Part shown: positions 48,221 through 57,278 of the stretch, piece after piece
Layout: each line of letters starts with the position of its first letter
How positions within the stretch are numbered: the first letter of the stretch is position 1
NCBI RefSeq assembly: GCF_024684275.1
Contig: NZ_JAIKXF010000090.1
Coordinates: 62,001-126,000, forward strand
DNA: 64,000 bases
Direction: 5' to 3'
Source of the DNA: Ruminococcus sp.
Lineage (GTDB): Bacteria; Bacillota_A; Clostridia; Oscillospirales; Ruminococcaceae
Made by a program: the position numbers and the translations under genes
Notes under the pieces: generated by a model
The model's input: the letters and a program-made list of their open reading frames with translations, nothing else
Databases searched by the model: none
What the model was told of the DNA's origin: nothing

Positions 48221-49411
48221 ATGGGACGTTTTATACCTCTGTCTATTCCTAATTTTGAGGGAAATGAAAGAAAATATGTTGATGATGCAATTGATCAGGG
48301 ATGGGTGTCTACCGGCGGTGCATATATAACTAAGCTTGAAGAAGAAATGGCAAAGTTCCTGCATACGGATAATGTATCTGCTTGTCAGAGCGGTACTTCA
48401 GCGCTTCATCTTTCTTTAGTTGAAAGCGGCGTTAAGCCTGGAGATATTGTTCTCGTGCCTCCGCTTACTTTTATTGCAGCAGTAAATCCGGTAAAGTATC
48501 AGTTTGCACAGCCTATATTTATAGACTGTGATGACAGCTTCTGCCTCGATCCTGTAAAGCTTCGCGAGTTTTGTGAGAACGAGTGTGATTTTGCTGACGG
48601 AAAGCTTACATATAAAGCTAACGGATGTCAGGTCAAAGCAATTGTTGTTGTTCATGTATTCGGAAATATGGCTGATATGGAAGCTATAATGGACATCGCT
48701 CATAAATATGGACTTAAGGTCGTTGAGGATTCAACAGAAGCGCTTGGAACACACTATACTTCCGGTAAGTTTGCAGGCAAATACGCTGGTACTATTGGTG
48801 ATTTCGGTGCATATTCCTTTAATGGAAACAAGATAATTACAACCGGAGGCGGCGGAGCTGTTACTTCAAATAAGTCTGAGACAGTTGACCATATTCGTTT
48901 CCTTTCAACACAGGCTAAGACAGATCCTCATTACTATATCCACGATGAAGTTGGCTATAACTACCGTATGACAAATTTACAGGCTGCTTTGGGTGTAGCT
49001 CAGATGGAAGAGCTTCCAGAGTTTATTCGCCGTAAGCAGGTAAATTATGATAAGTATGCAAAGCTTTTTGAAAACTATGAGCTTGCTAAACTTATTCCAT
49101 TCCGTGAAGGAACATCATCTAACAAATGGTTTTATTCTCTTGAAATAAACAGAGAGCGTATAACTGTTGAGATGAGAGAAATCATTACAAAGCTTCAGGA
49201 CAAGGGAATCCAGACCAGAGCTATCTGGGGACTTATTAACGAACAGAAGCCATATCTTAATGAAATAACATATAAGCTTGAAAAGGCTCCGTATTACGCA
49301 GAAAGAATACTGAATATACCTTCAAGTACACAGATTACTGATGAAGAGATAGAGTATGTTGCTTCGGAGATAAAGAAACTATTTGAGGAATTGGACAATG
49401 GTAAAAAGTGA
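48221..49411 (+). CDS. legC: LegC-family sugar aminotransferase
   Basis: 396 aa. SIPNFEGNERKYVDDAID, the PLP lysine in SFNGNK (Lys204), and GTIGDFGAYS. It transfers an amino group to C4 of the 4-keto product of LegB. The end overlaps ptmE by 14 nt. Next to legB, as in known legionaminate loci. Confidence 0.9.
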   Translation: MGRFIPLSIPNFEGNERKYVDDAIDQGWVSTGGAYITKLEEEMAKFLHTDNVSACQSGTSALHLSLVESGVKPGDIVLVPPLTFIAAVNPVKYQFAQPIFIDCDDSFCLDPVKLREFCENECDFADGKLTYKANGCQVKAIVVVHVFGNMADMEAIMDIAHKYGLKVVEDSTEALGTHYTSGKFAGKYAGTIGDFGAYSFNGNKIITTGGGGAVTSNKSETVDHIRFLSTQAKTDPHYYIHDEVGYNYRMTNLQAALGVAQMEELPEFIRRKQVNYDKYAKLFENYELAKLIPFREGTSSNKWFYSLEINRERITVEMREIITKLQDKGIQTRAIWGLINEQKPYLNEITYKLEKAPYYAERILNIPSSTQITDEEIEYVASEIKKLFEELDNGKK

Positions 49412-50471
49412 TATAGCTAAATTTGTAGCCTCCAAGAATGTTACTGCCGTTGAGGCAATGCAGCTTATTGATAATAATACACGCGGAATTCTTTTTATTG
49501 TCAATGATGATGACAAGTTGATCGGTAGTTTATCTGATGGTGATATACGCAGATGGATAATTAAAACAGGAGATCTTAATGGTGCTGCTGATAAAATGAT
49601 GAATAAGAATCCCAAAATGCTTCTTGAAAATGAGAAGGAAACTGGATACGAGTTAATGAAAAACAAGCATATTGATTCTGTTCCGATTGTTAATGCTGAA
49701 AAGAAAATAGTTGATATTCTCTTTGAAAGTGATAAAGAATCTGCAAACGAAAACACTGATGGACTTAATGGAACACCGGTAATCATTATGGCAGGCGGAA
49801 AGGGAACAAGGCTTTATCCTTATACAAAGATACTTCCAAAGCCTCTTATCCCAATTGGAGATATTCCGATTCTTGAAAGAATCATTAATCGTTTCTATAA
49901 TTGTGGAGCAGATGATTTCTATCTGACTGTCAATTATAAAAAAGAAATGATAAAATCGTATTTCAAAGAGCTTGCTCCGGATTACAACATTACATATGTT
50001 GAGGAGAATAAGCCTCTTGGAACAGCTGGAAGTATAAAGCTTATTGAAAAGAAGTTTGACAGACCTGTTATCATTACTAACTGTGATATATTGATTCAGG
50101 CTGATTATGAAAAAGTTCTTAATTATCATAAGGAATCAGGAAACGCATTAACTATTGTGTCTTCTCTAAAAAATGTTACTATCCCCTATGGTGTTCTTCA
50201 TTCTACAGAGAATGGTGTAATTACTTCAATGGAAGAAAAGCCACAACTTTCGTATTTTATAAATACAGGAATGTATGTTATTGATCCAAAGTATATTGAA
50301 AAAATACCTGATGATACTTTCTATCACATGACACATCTTGCAGATCAGCTTATGAGTGATGGTTTGAAGGTCGGAATGTACCCTATAAGCGAGAATTCTT
50401 TCCTTGATATGGGAGAATTTGAAGAGATGAAGAAGATGGAAGATCGTATTAATAGTGGTTCTGTATCATAA
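49398..50471 (+). CDS. ptmE: PtmE-type nucleotidyltransferase with CBS domains (GlcN-1-phosphate guanylyltransferase)
   Basis: 357 aa. Residues 1-115 are a CBS pair (SLSDGDIRRWII, HIDSVPIVN). From about 133 an NTP-transferase begins with AGGKGTRLYPYTKILPKPL, and GTAGSI, NCDILIQADY follow. This architecture defines PtmE/LegX, which activates glucosamine-1-phosphate with GTP and so commits to GDP-linked intermediates. ATG 49398 follows GAGGA by 8 nt; an in-frame TTG 15 nt upstream is ignored. Confidence 0.87.
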   Translation: MVKSDIAKFVASKNVTAVEAMQLIDNNTRGILFIVNDDDKLIGSLSDGDIRRWIIKTGDLNGAADKMMNKNPKMLLENEKETGYELMKNKHIDSVPIVNAEKKIVDILFESDKESANENTDGLNGTPVIIMAGGKGTRLYPYTKILPKPLIPIGDIPILERIINRFYNCGADDFYLTVNYKKEMIKSYFKELAPDYNITYVEENKPLGTAGSIKLIEKKFDRPVIITNCDILIQADYEKVLNYHKESGNALTIVSSLKNVTIPYGVLHSTENGVITSMEEKPQLSYFINTGMYVIDPKYIEKIPDDTFYHMTHLADQLMSDGLKVGMYPISENSFLDMGEFEEMKKMEDRINSGSVS

Positions 50472-50483
50472 ACGGAGTTAAGT

Positions 50484-51110
50484 ATGGGCAAAAAAATAGT
50501 TCTTATAGGCGGTGGAGGACATTGTAAATCAGTTCTCGATACGTTATTAAGAAATAATGAGTATGATGAGATAGTTATTACTGATAATGATATTCCAGTT
50601 GATTCTACAATAATGGGGTGTAGAGTAGCAGGTAATGATGATGTTCTTTCAGATTTGCTTGTTTCTGGATTTACTGATGCATTTATAACTGTTGGCAGTA
50701 TTAAATCAACCAAGGTAAGACATATACTTTTTGAAAAAGCAGAAACAATTGGTTTTAATATGATCAATATAATTGATAAATCAGCAACTGTTTCTGAATA
50801 TGCTAAATTGGGAAAAGGTATATTTATTGGTAAATGTACGATTGTAAATGCTGATGCAGCTATTGGTGATGCAGCTATAATCAATACCAATTCAGTTATT
50901 GAGCATGAATGTGTCGTTGGCAACTTTACACATATTTCTGTAGGCGCAAAACTGTGTGGAAATGTGAAAATAGGTAATGATACATTTATAGGCGCAGGCT
51001 CTGTGGTTATACAAGGCGTAAGAATAGGAAATAATGTTATTATTGGGGCAGGAAGTACCGTAATTGATAATGTGAATGACAACGCCACCAAGGTTGGATT
51101 AGTCAAGTAG
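50484..51110 (+). CDS. legH: PglD/NeuD-like acetyltransferase (LegH role)
   Basis: 208 aa. An N-terminal Rossmann-like domain (VLIGGGGHCKSVLDTL) is followed by left-handed beta-helix hexapeptides from about residue 100 with IEHECVVGNFTHISVGAKL (catalytic His). It N-acetylates the 4-amino sugar. It lies between ptmE and legI, 8-17 nt from each. Confidence 0.88.
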   Translation: MGKKIVLIGGGGHCKSVLDTLLRNNEYDEIVITDNDIPVDSTIMGCRVAGNDDVLSDLLVSGFTDAFITVGSIKSTKVRHILFEKAETIGFNMINIIDKSATVSEYAKLGKGIFIGKCTIVNADAAIGDAAIINTNSVIEHECVVGNFTHISVGAKLCGNVKIGNDTFIGAGSVVIQGVRIGNNVIIGAGSTVIDNVNDNATKVGLVK

Positions 51111-51127
51111 TTTTTGAGGTGATAGAT

Positions 51128-52123
51128 TTGGGCAAAACATTAATAATTGCTGAAGCTGGAGTTAATCATAACGGCAGTCTTGAGATAGCCAAGAAACTTG
51201 TCAGAACTGCTAAGGAATGTGGAGCTGATATTGTTAAATTCCAGACTGCAAAGCTTGATTCATTGGTTTCAAAGTACGCTGAGATGGCTGATTATCAGAA
51301 AAAAAATATTGGTAAAGAAGAGTCTCAGAAGGAGATGCTTAGTAAGCTTTTACTTAGTTATGATGATTTTGTTGAATTAGCTGAGTATTGTAATGAAGTT
51401 GGGATAATGTTTTTGTCTACACCTTTTGACATTGATAGTATTCGTTTTCTTGATCCAATGCAGGATATCTGGAAAGTACCATCTGGTGAAATAACGAATT
51501 ATCCATATCTTGTCGAGATTGCTAAGACGGGTAAGAGAGTAATTATTTCCACAGGAATGTGCGAAATGAACGAAATTGAAGATGCATTGAAGGTTTTAAA
51601 AGACAATGGAACTAACGATATAACTGTTCTGCATTGTACAACTGAATATCCTGCTCCTTTTGATGAAGTCAATCTTAATGTAATGAGTACATTAAAAAAA
51701 GAATTTGGATATCCCGTTGGATATTCGGATCATACAAAAGGCATAGAAGTGCCTATTGCTGCTGTTGCTCTCGGAGCTGAAGTGATAGAAAAACACTTTA
51801 CTCTTGACAGAAATATGGAAGGCCCCGATCATAAGGCAAGCCTCGAACCTTCAGAGCTTAAAGCAATGGTAGAAGGAATAAGGAATATTGAGAAGGCTCT
51901 CGGTAACGGCGATAAGAAGCCTTCTGATATAGAAATGAAAAACCGTCTTGTTGCAAGAAAGAGCATCGTTGCTCTTAAAGACATCAAGGTAGGAGATAAA
52001 TTTACAGCTGATAATCTGACAACTAAACGACCAGGCAATGGTATTTCACCTATGAAATGGAATGATGTCATAGGTCAGACTGCAAAACGTGATTTTTCGG
52101 AAGATGAGTTGATAGAAATATGA
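51128..52123 (+). CDS. legI: N-acetylneuraminate/legionaminate synthase family (LegI)
   Basis: 331-aa NeuB-type enzyme that condenses PEP with the 6-deoxy-diacetamido-mannose. IIAEAGVNHNGSLEIAKKLV at the start, STPFD, HCTTEYPAP, GYSDHTKG, and a C-terminal SAF (antifreeze-like) domain from about 275 (ARKSIVALKDIKVGDKFTAD). The likely start is TTG 51128, six bases after GAGGTG; the GTG at 51119 lies inside that ribosome site. It overlaps legG by 4 nt. Confidence 0.93.
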   Translation: MGKTLIIAEAGVNHNGSLEIAKKLVRTAKECGADIVKFQTAKLDSLVSKYAEMADYQKKNIGKEESQKEMLSKLLLSYDDFVELAEYCNEVGIMFLSTPFDIDSIRFLDPMQDIWKVPSGEITNYPYLVEIAKTGKRVIISTGMCEMNEIEDALKVLKDNGTNDITVLHCTTEYPAPFDEVNLNVMSTLKKEFGYPVGYSDHTKGIEVPIAAVALGAEVIEKHFTLDRNMEGPDHKASLEPSELKAMVEGIRNIEKALGNGDKKPSDIEMKNRLVARKSIVALKDIKVGDKFTADNLTTKRPGNGISPMKWNDVIGQTAKRDFSEDELIEI

Positions 52124-53283
52124 AAAAAATCGCTGTTGTTACAGCTACAAGAGCAGAGTATGGTATTCTTACTCCGCTTATAAAAGCTATAGATGATGAT
52201 AACGAACTTGAACTTGATCTTATAGTTACAGGTACTCATTTGTCTGAAAAGCATGGCTATACCAAGAAATTTATTGAGATAGACGGTTTCCATATATCTC
52301 ATGAGATACCGATCTTAGAGGACGGAAATACTCCATTTGATATTTCGATAACTATGGCGAATGCAATTACAGGATTTGCTGAATGCTTTAGAGATGACAA
52401 ACCTGATATGGTTGTCCTTCTCGGAGACAGAACCGAGATGCTTGGAATTGCAGCTGCGGCAATGAATGAACGTATTCCTATCGCTCATTTACATGGTGGT
52501 GAGGTTACAGAAGGTGCTGTTGATGACTGTGTTCGTCATGCTTTGTCAAAGATGAGTTATCTGCATTTTACTTCAACAGAGGCATATCGAAACAGAGTTA
52601 TCCAACTCGGGGAATCACCTGAAAGAGTATTTTTTGTAGGTGCATTGAGTACCGAAAATATATTAAAAGCTCCGCTGCTGAATGAAAGTGATATCAGATT
52701 AGAGGTCGGTATTCCCGAAAACATACCATACTCTGTTGTTACTTTTCATCCTGTTACTCTTGAAGCTGATTCTGCAAAGCAGCAGACACTTGAATTGTGC
52801 AAAGCAATGGAGGAGTGTAGTGCTTATTATTATCTCATTACAATGGCAAATGCCGATGCTGGCGGAGATATGGTTAACAAGCTCATCGGCGAATTTGCTG
52901 ACAGGCATGAGAATGTCCGGCTTGTTTCTTCTCTGGGAATGACAAGGTACCTAAGTGCAGTCAAGTATTGCAGATTTGTACTTGGTAATTCTTCGAGCGG
53001 TATCATAGAAGCTCCTGTTCTGGGAGCTCCTACAGTAAATATCGGTGATCGCCAGAAAGGCAGGCTAATGGCTGAAACTATAATCAACTGTGAGCCTGAC
53101 TGCAAAGATATTGTTGAGGCAATACATAATGCTGAATCAATGGAGCATACTTCAACCCTGATGTATGGTGATGGTAATACATCAGAAAAGATTGTAAAAA
53201 TCATAAAAGATGTATTAATGAATGATAAAGTTAATCTTAAGAAAAGGTTTTATGATATAAAGGGTGATGATTTTGAGAATTGA
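52120..53283 (+). CDS. legG: Hydrolysing UDP/GDP-sugar 2-epimerase (LegG/NeuC type)
   Basis: 387 aa. TATRAEYGILTPLIKAID, VTGTHLSEKHGYT, LLGDRTEMLGIAAAA, HLHGGEVTEGAVDD and the end GNSSSGIIEAP are NeuC/LegG signatures. It releases the mannose-configured sugar needed by LegI. The start ATG overlaps the legI stop (ATGA). Confidence 0.93.
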   Translation: MKKIAVVTATRAEYGILTPLIKAIDDDNELELDLIVTGTHLSEKHGYTKKFIEIDGFHISHEIPILEDGNTPFDISITMANAITGFAECFRDDKPDMVVLLGDRTEMLGIAAAAMNERIPIAHLHGGEVTEGAVDDCVRHALSKMSYLHFTSTEAYRNRVIQLGESPERVFFVGALSTENILKAPLLNESDIRLEVGIPENIPYSVVTFHPVTLEADSAKQQTLELCKAMEECSAYYYLITMANADAGGDMVNKLIGEFADRHENVRLVSSLGMTRYLSAVKYCRFVLGNSSSGIIEAPVLGAPTVNIGDRQKGRLMAETIINCEPDCKDIVEAIHNAESMEHTSTLMYGDGNTSEKIVKIIKDVLMNDKVNLKKRFYDIKGDDFEN

Positions 53284-53875
53284 GGAAATGGCAATCCATC
53301 AGCTAAAAAATATTTTTGCACTTACTGAGTATGAAGAAAAAGAAATTATATCAGTAAGTGATATAGCTGAGAAAAAAGCAAAAAAAGCATTGTCAGGGTT
53401 TAATAATAAGTATCTGAGGGCTGATCTCAGTCCTTTTAATAGTGTGATAAACTGTAATTATTTGTATTGGCTCAGCAGAGAATTGTATCAAATTCACAGC
53501 GGAGCGGCTGACAAAGTGTATTATTTGAATAAAATGCTCAATTCTGTTGACCTCTTTTATGCTATAGAATTGCCAGAGGAATGGTCGTGTGAGCATCCGC
53601 TCGGAACTGTCATGGGCAGAGCAAAGTACGGCAACCATTTTTTCTTCTATCAGGGCTGTACGGTCGGAGGTAATTATAACAATGGCGTTCTGCAATATCC
53701 TGTCATAGGCAATAATGTTATCATGTATTCAGATTCAAAGATAATAGGGAACAGTGTTATCGGAGATAATGTACTGATTGCGGCAAATACTTACATAAAA
53801 AATGAAACAATCCCCGATAATAGCATTGTTTTTGGACAGAGTCCGAATTTAATAATAAAACAAAGAAAAGACTGA
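53267..53875 (+). CDS. Serine-acetyltransferase-like O-acetyltransferase
   Basis: 202 aa. The C-terminal 90 residues form a left-handed beta-helix (GCTVGG, VIGNNVIMYSDSKIIGNSVI) like CysE. N-terminal helices (YWLSRELYQIHSG) also match that family. In this setting it may O-acetylate the nonulosonic acid. The start is uncertain: ATG 53267 or TTG 53273, with AAAGGGTG just upstream. It overlaps legG by 17 nt. Confidence 0.78.
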   Translation: MILRIEEMAIHQLKNIFALTEYEEKEIISVSDIAEKKAKKALSGFNNKYLRADLSPFNSVINCNYLYWLSRELYQIHSGAADKVYYLNKMLNSVDLFYAIELPEEWSCEHPLGTVMGRAKYGNHFFFYQGCTVGGNYNNGVLQYPVIGNNVIMYSDSKIIGNSVIGDNVLIAANTYIKNETIPDNSIVFGQSPNLIIKQRKD

Positions 53876-53884
53876 GGTGTGTTT

Positions 53885-54859
53885 ATGAAAGCATTGATCG
53901 TAGGTTATGGTTCAATGGGAAGAAGAAGGATTAGGCTCCTGCAAAAACTTGTAAATGATGTTGATATCATAACTGTTGACAGTAATCCCGAAAGAGTCAA
54001 GCAGGCTGAAGAGGCAGGTATAAAACCGTTTGTTGATCTTCAGAAGGCGATGGAGGAAAAGCCTGATATTGCTTTCGTATGTACATCTCCTGGACATCAT
54101 GCAGAAATAATCATCAAGCTTCTTGAAAACAATATTCATGTTTTTACTGAGCTTAATCTTGTTGATAACGATTATGACAGGATTATTTCGACTGCAAATG
54201 AAAAAAAGCGTGTTGTTTTCATGTCAAGTACGATGCTTTATAACAAAATGATTGAAAAGATAGACGAATATGTTAAGAAAACCACTAAGCCGTTAACGTA
54301 TATCTATCATATAGGGCAGTATCTTCCGGACTGGCATCCTTGGGAAAGCTATAAGGACTTCTTTATCGGAAAAAAAGAGACCAATGGTGTTAGGGAAATA
54401 TTTGCTATTCAGCTTCCCTGGGTAATAAATACATTCGGAAAAGTGAGCAGCGTTACATCAAATGCACAGAGATGTACAGGGCTTGATATCGAATTTAATG
54501 ACAGCATTATCGCTGATATGAGACATGAAAACGGTAATATAGGTGTCTTTTTAGCTGATACTGTTTCTCGTAAGGCAATAACCAGCCTTGAGATTGTTGG
54601 TGAAGAATTACATTTATTCTGGCATGGTCACAACGATGATCTTGAAGTATATGATATTGAGAAAAAGGAAATGAAAAAGATATCTGTATATGATAATGTA
54701 GAACATACTGACGGCTATGCGGATAATATCATTGAAAATCAGTATACTGATGAGATAAATGATTTCCTGAGTGCTGTTTTTAATGGGACAGAGCCTAAAT
54801 ATTCAATTGAAAAGGACAAGTATACCTTATCAATAATTGATCAGATTGAAGGAAGATAA
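53885..54859 (+). CDS. Gfo/Idh/MocA-family oxidoreductase 1
   Basis: 324 aa. GYGSMGRRRIRLL at the N-terminus, CTSPGHHAEIIIKLL and TELNLV (position of the usual EKP), YHIGQYLPDWHPWESYKDFF. NAD(P)-dependent sugar dehydrogenase fold; substrate unknown. Paired with a homologue directly after it, as in several nonulosonate loci where they tailor the sugar. Start ATG 53885 after GAGGTG. Confidence 0.82.
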   Translation: MKALIVGYGSMGRRRIRLLQKLVNDVDIITVDSNPERVKQAEEAGIKPFVDLQKAMEEKPDIAFVCTSPGHHAEIIIKLLENNIHVFTELNLVDNDYDRIISTANEKKRVVFMSSTMLYNKMIEKIDEYVKKTTKPLTYIYHIGQYLPDWHPWESYKDFFIGKKETNGVREIFAIQLPWVINTFGKVSSVTSNAQRCTGLDIEFNDSIIADMRHENGNIGVFLADTVSRKAITSLEIVGEELHLFWHGHNDDLEVYDIEKKEMKKISVYDNVEHTDGYADNIIENQYTDEINDFLSAVFNGTEPKYSIEKDKYTLSIIDQIEGR

Positions 54860-54860
54860 T

Positions 54861-55781
54861 ATGAAAGTTTGCTTTATTGGGTTGGGTTCAATAGCACGCA
54901 GGCATATACTTAACCTGAAAAAAATTCTTGACACTGAGATAAGCATTGATGTATTGCGTAGTGGCAATGGAAACAAACTTGATGATGAATTTTTACGTAA
55001 TTTATCAAATGTATATTTTTCGTATGATGAGCTCAGAGAAAAATATGATGCTGTATTTATAACAAATCCTACCAGTAAGCACTATGAAACGCTCAAGAAA
55101 TGCATAGATAAAAGTGATAATTTTTTCATCGAAAAGCCTGTTTTTGAAACAGGAGAAGAAGATATCAGCGGATTTATCAACTCCGGTAAAGTGTTTTATG
55201 TTGCTTGCCCGTTGAGATATACCAATGTTATTCAGTATCTGAAAGAAAATATTGATTTCTCAAAAGTATATTCAATGCGCTGCATTTCTTCAAGTTATCT
55301 TCCGGATTGGCGTCCAGGCACGGATTACAGGAATACCTACAGTGCTCATAAGGAGCTGGGAGGCGGTGTTTCAATAGATTTGATCCATGAATGGGATTAC
55401 ATTCATTATCTTATTGGAGCGCCGGAATGCGTAAAAAGCATAATAAGCAGGAAATCAGATCTGGAGATAGATTCTGATGATATTGCAGTGTATATTGCTG
55501 AATATTCAGATAAGATTGTAGAGTTGCATCTTGACTATTTTGGCAGACAGACAATTCGTAAGGTTGAATTGTATATGAAAGATGATACGATCATCGCGGA
55601 TCTTGTTAATCAGCAAATACAATTTTTAAAAGCAGGAAAAATAATTGATCTTTCTCAGGAAAGAAATGAATTTCAAATACGCGAGCTTCAGCATTTTATT
55701 GATATTATTAGTGGAAAAATGATTTGTGACAATAATTTGGATGAAGCTTGCAGAATACTAAAGATAACGAGGGGCTATTGA
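54861..55781 (+). CDS. Gfo/Idh/MocA-family oxidoreductase 2
   Basis: 306 aa. GLGSIARRHILNLK, TNPTSKHYETL and the canonical EKPVFE, then SYLPDWRPGTDYRNTYSA and GGGVSIDLIHEWDYI. Related to the preceding gene but clearly divergent. One base separates it from that gene, and it overlaps legF by one base. ATG 54861 follows GGAAG by 5 nt. Confidence 0.85.
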   Translation: MKVCFIGLGSIARRHILNLKKILDTEISIDVLRSGNGNKLDDEFLRNLSNVYFSYDELREKYDAVFITNPTSKHYETLKKCIDKSDNFFIEKPVFETGEEDISGFINSGKVFYVACPLRYTNVIQYLKENIDFSKVYSMRCISSSYLPDWRPGTDYRNTYSAHKELGGGVSIDLIHEWDYIHYLIGAPECVKSIISRKSDLEIDSDDIAVYIAEYSDKIVELHLDYFGRQTIRKVELYMKDDTIIADLVNQQIQFLKAGKIIDLSQERNEFQIRELQHFIDIISGKMICDNNLDEACRILKITRGY

Positions 55782-56545
55782 TGAACATATTATTTACTAT
55801 CTGCGGACGTGCAGGCTCTAAGGGGTTCAAGAATAAGAATCTAAAGGAAATGAATGGTGTTCCGCTTGTTTATTATACATTGGCTTCAATAAAGGCATAT
55901 ACAGATGTACATTCCGAAAACAATGTTACCGTTGCAGTTAATACCGACAGCTATGAACTGGTTGAATGCATAAAGAAACAAAAGACTGTAAGCAATATAG
56001 TTTTTGTTGAAAGAAAAGAAAGCCTTGCAGGAGATACTGCACCTAAGGTGGATGTTATAAAAGACACATTTCTTTCCCTGTCAAAAGAAAAAAGATTTGA
56101 TGTGATTATTGACTTGGATATTACATCACCATATAGACGATTAAAAGATATAGAGAATATTGTATCCGAGTTTAACAAGAAGGAATATGACATTGTTTTC
56201 AGTGTTGTTAAAGCAAGAAGAAGTCCGTATTTTAATATGGTTGAAAAGAAAAATAATGGATATTTCAGAAAGATTTGTGAATCAAATTATACTGCGCGAC
56301 AGCAAGCACCTCAGTCCTATGAGATGAATGCAAGTATTTATGCGTATAATCCCAATTTCTTAAGTTCACAAATCAGCAAAACTATTCTTGATTACAATTG
56401 TGGAATTATAGAAATGCCTGATTTCTTAGTGTTGGATATTGATTCAGAAGATGATTTTGAGATGATGCAGATGCTGCATTCATATTATTGTAAGTTAGAC
56501 GATCAGCTTAATAATATTTATGAAACAGCAAAGAGACTTAGCTGA
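55781..56545 (+). CDS. legF: CMP-nonulosonate (CMP-legionaminate) synthetase
   Basis: 254 aa. TICGRAGSKGFKNKNLKEMN is the CTP-binding signature of NeuA/LegF; DLDITSPYRR and FSVVKARRSPYFN follow, and TARQQAPQSYEMNASIYAY is typical. It activates the acid with CTP to give the donor for the 44.4-kb transferase. ATG 55781 (TATTGATG overlap with the previous stop) has GAGGGG upstream; the longer open frame inside the previous gene is not used. Confidence 0.92.
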   Translation: MNILFTICGRAGSKGFKNKNLKEMNGVPLVYYTLASIKAYTDVHSENNVTVAVNTDSYELVECIKKQKTVSNIVFVERKESLAGDTAPKVDVIKDTFLSLSKEKRFDVIIDLDITSPYRRLKDIENIVSEFNKKEYDIVFSVVKARRSPYFNMVEKKNNGYFRKICESNYTARQQAPQSYEMNASIYAYNPNFLSSQISKTILDYNCGIIEMPDFLVLDIDSEDDFEMMQMLHSYYCKLDDQLNNIYETAKRLS

Positions 56546-56608
56546 TTATTGCTGTTGCTTATTAAATTAAAAAATAAAATAAATATCAGCTTGAAAAGAA
56601 GTGAGTTT

Positions 56609-57049
56609 ATGAGTGAAAATCAAGAATTAATTCGGAAAATTAATAATGCTATAGAATTTGTAAAAAAACAAGACTTAACAAATATATCAATTGGGAAATA
56701 TATTATTGATAGATACTCGTATTTCACGGTTCAGGAGTATATTACCAGAAAAGAAGAAAATTCAAAGTATGAGACTCATAAAAAGTATATCGATGTTCAT
56801 TTTATGATAAACGGTATAGAAAAAATCAAAGTAAGTTCCTGTGATAACCTTACTCTCGATTCAGCTTATGATGAGGATTCTGATGCGGCTTTATGGACGG
56901 CTTCCGAAATTACATTGAATGTGATGGAAATGGTTCTTGGAAGTGGTAGTTATGTTGTCTTATATCCTGAACATGCTCATATGCCTGGTTTAATAGTTAA
57001 CAATGAAATGAAAATTAAAAAGGTAGTATTGAAAATTAGAATAGATTGA
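56609..57049 (+). CDS. YhcH/YjgK/YiaL family (NanQ-type anomerase) protein
   Basis: 146-aa DUF386 beta-sandwich protein (EYITRKEENSKYETHKKYID, VHFMINGIEKI, and HMPGLIVNN near the end). E. coli NanQ of this family speeds the anomer exchange of sialic acid, so its place after legF fits nonulosonate metabolism. ATG 56609 follows AGAAGTGAG. It ends the leg gene run; 230 nt separate it from glmS. Confidence 0.82.
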   Translation: MSENQELIRKINNAIEFVKKQDLTNISIGKYIIDRYSYFTVQEYITRKEENSKYETHKKYIDVHFMINGIEKIKVSSCDNLTLDSAYDEDSDAALWTASEITLNVMEMVLGSGSYVVLYPEHAHMPGLIVNNEMKIKKVVLKIRID

Positions 57050-57278
57050 TCTATTGAAGAAATGATTTGTGTATAAAACGCATTGTTTTTTATAAACGAT
57101 ATTATTATAGTCTAAATTTAATTATTAAAGGAATTATGTTAACAGTATTGATTTGGATTGCAGAAGGAAAAGATATATAGTAACATAAATGCCTTGCTAT
57201 AATTATACTGGGAAGTTAAAAGGATTAAGCACGGATAATAAATCTTGTTTTTGTGGCGTTTTGGAAAGGAAATAAATT

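Noticed and set aside
57050..57278. Possible glmS ribozyme upstream of glmS
   Set aside because: I find none of the conserved ribozyme core; the gap is AT-rich with only a stray TATAAT.
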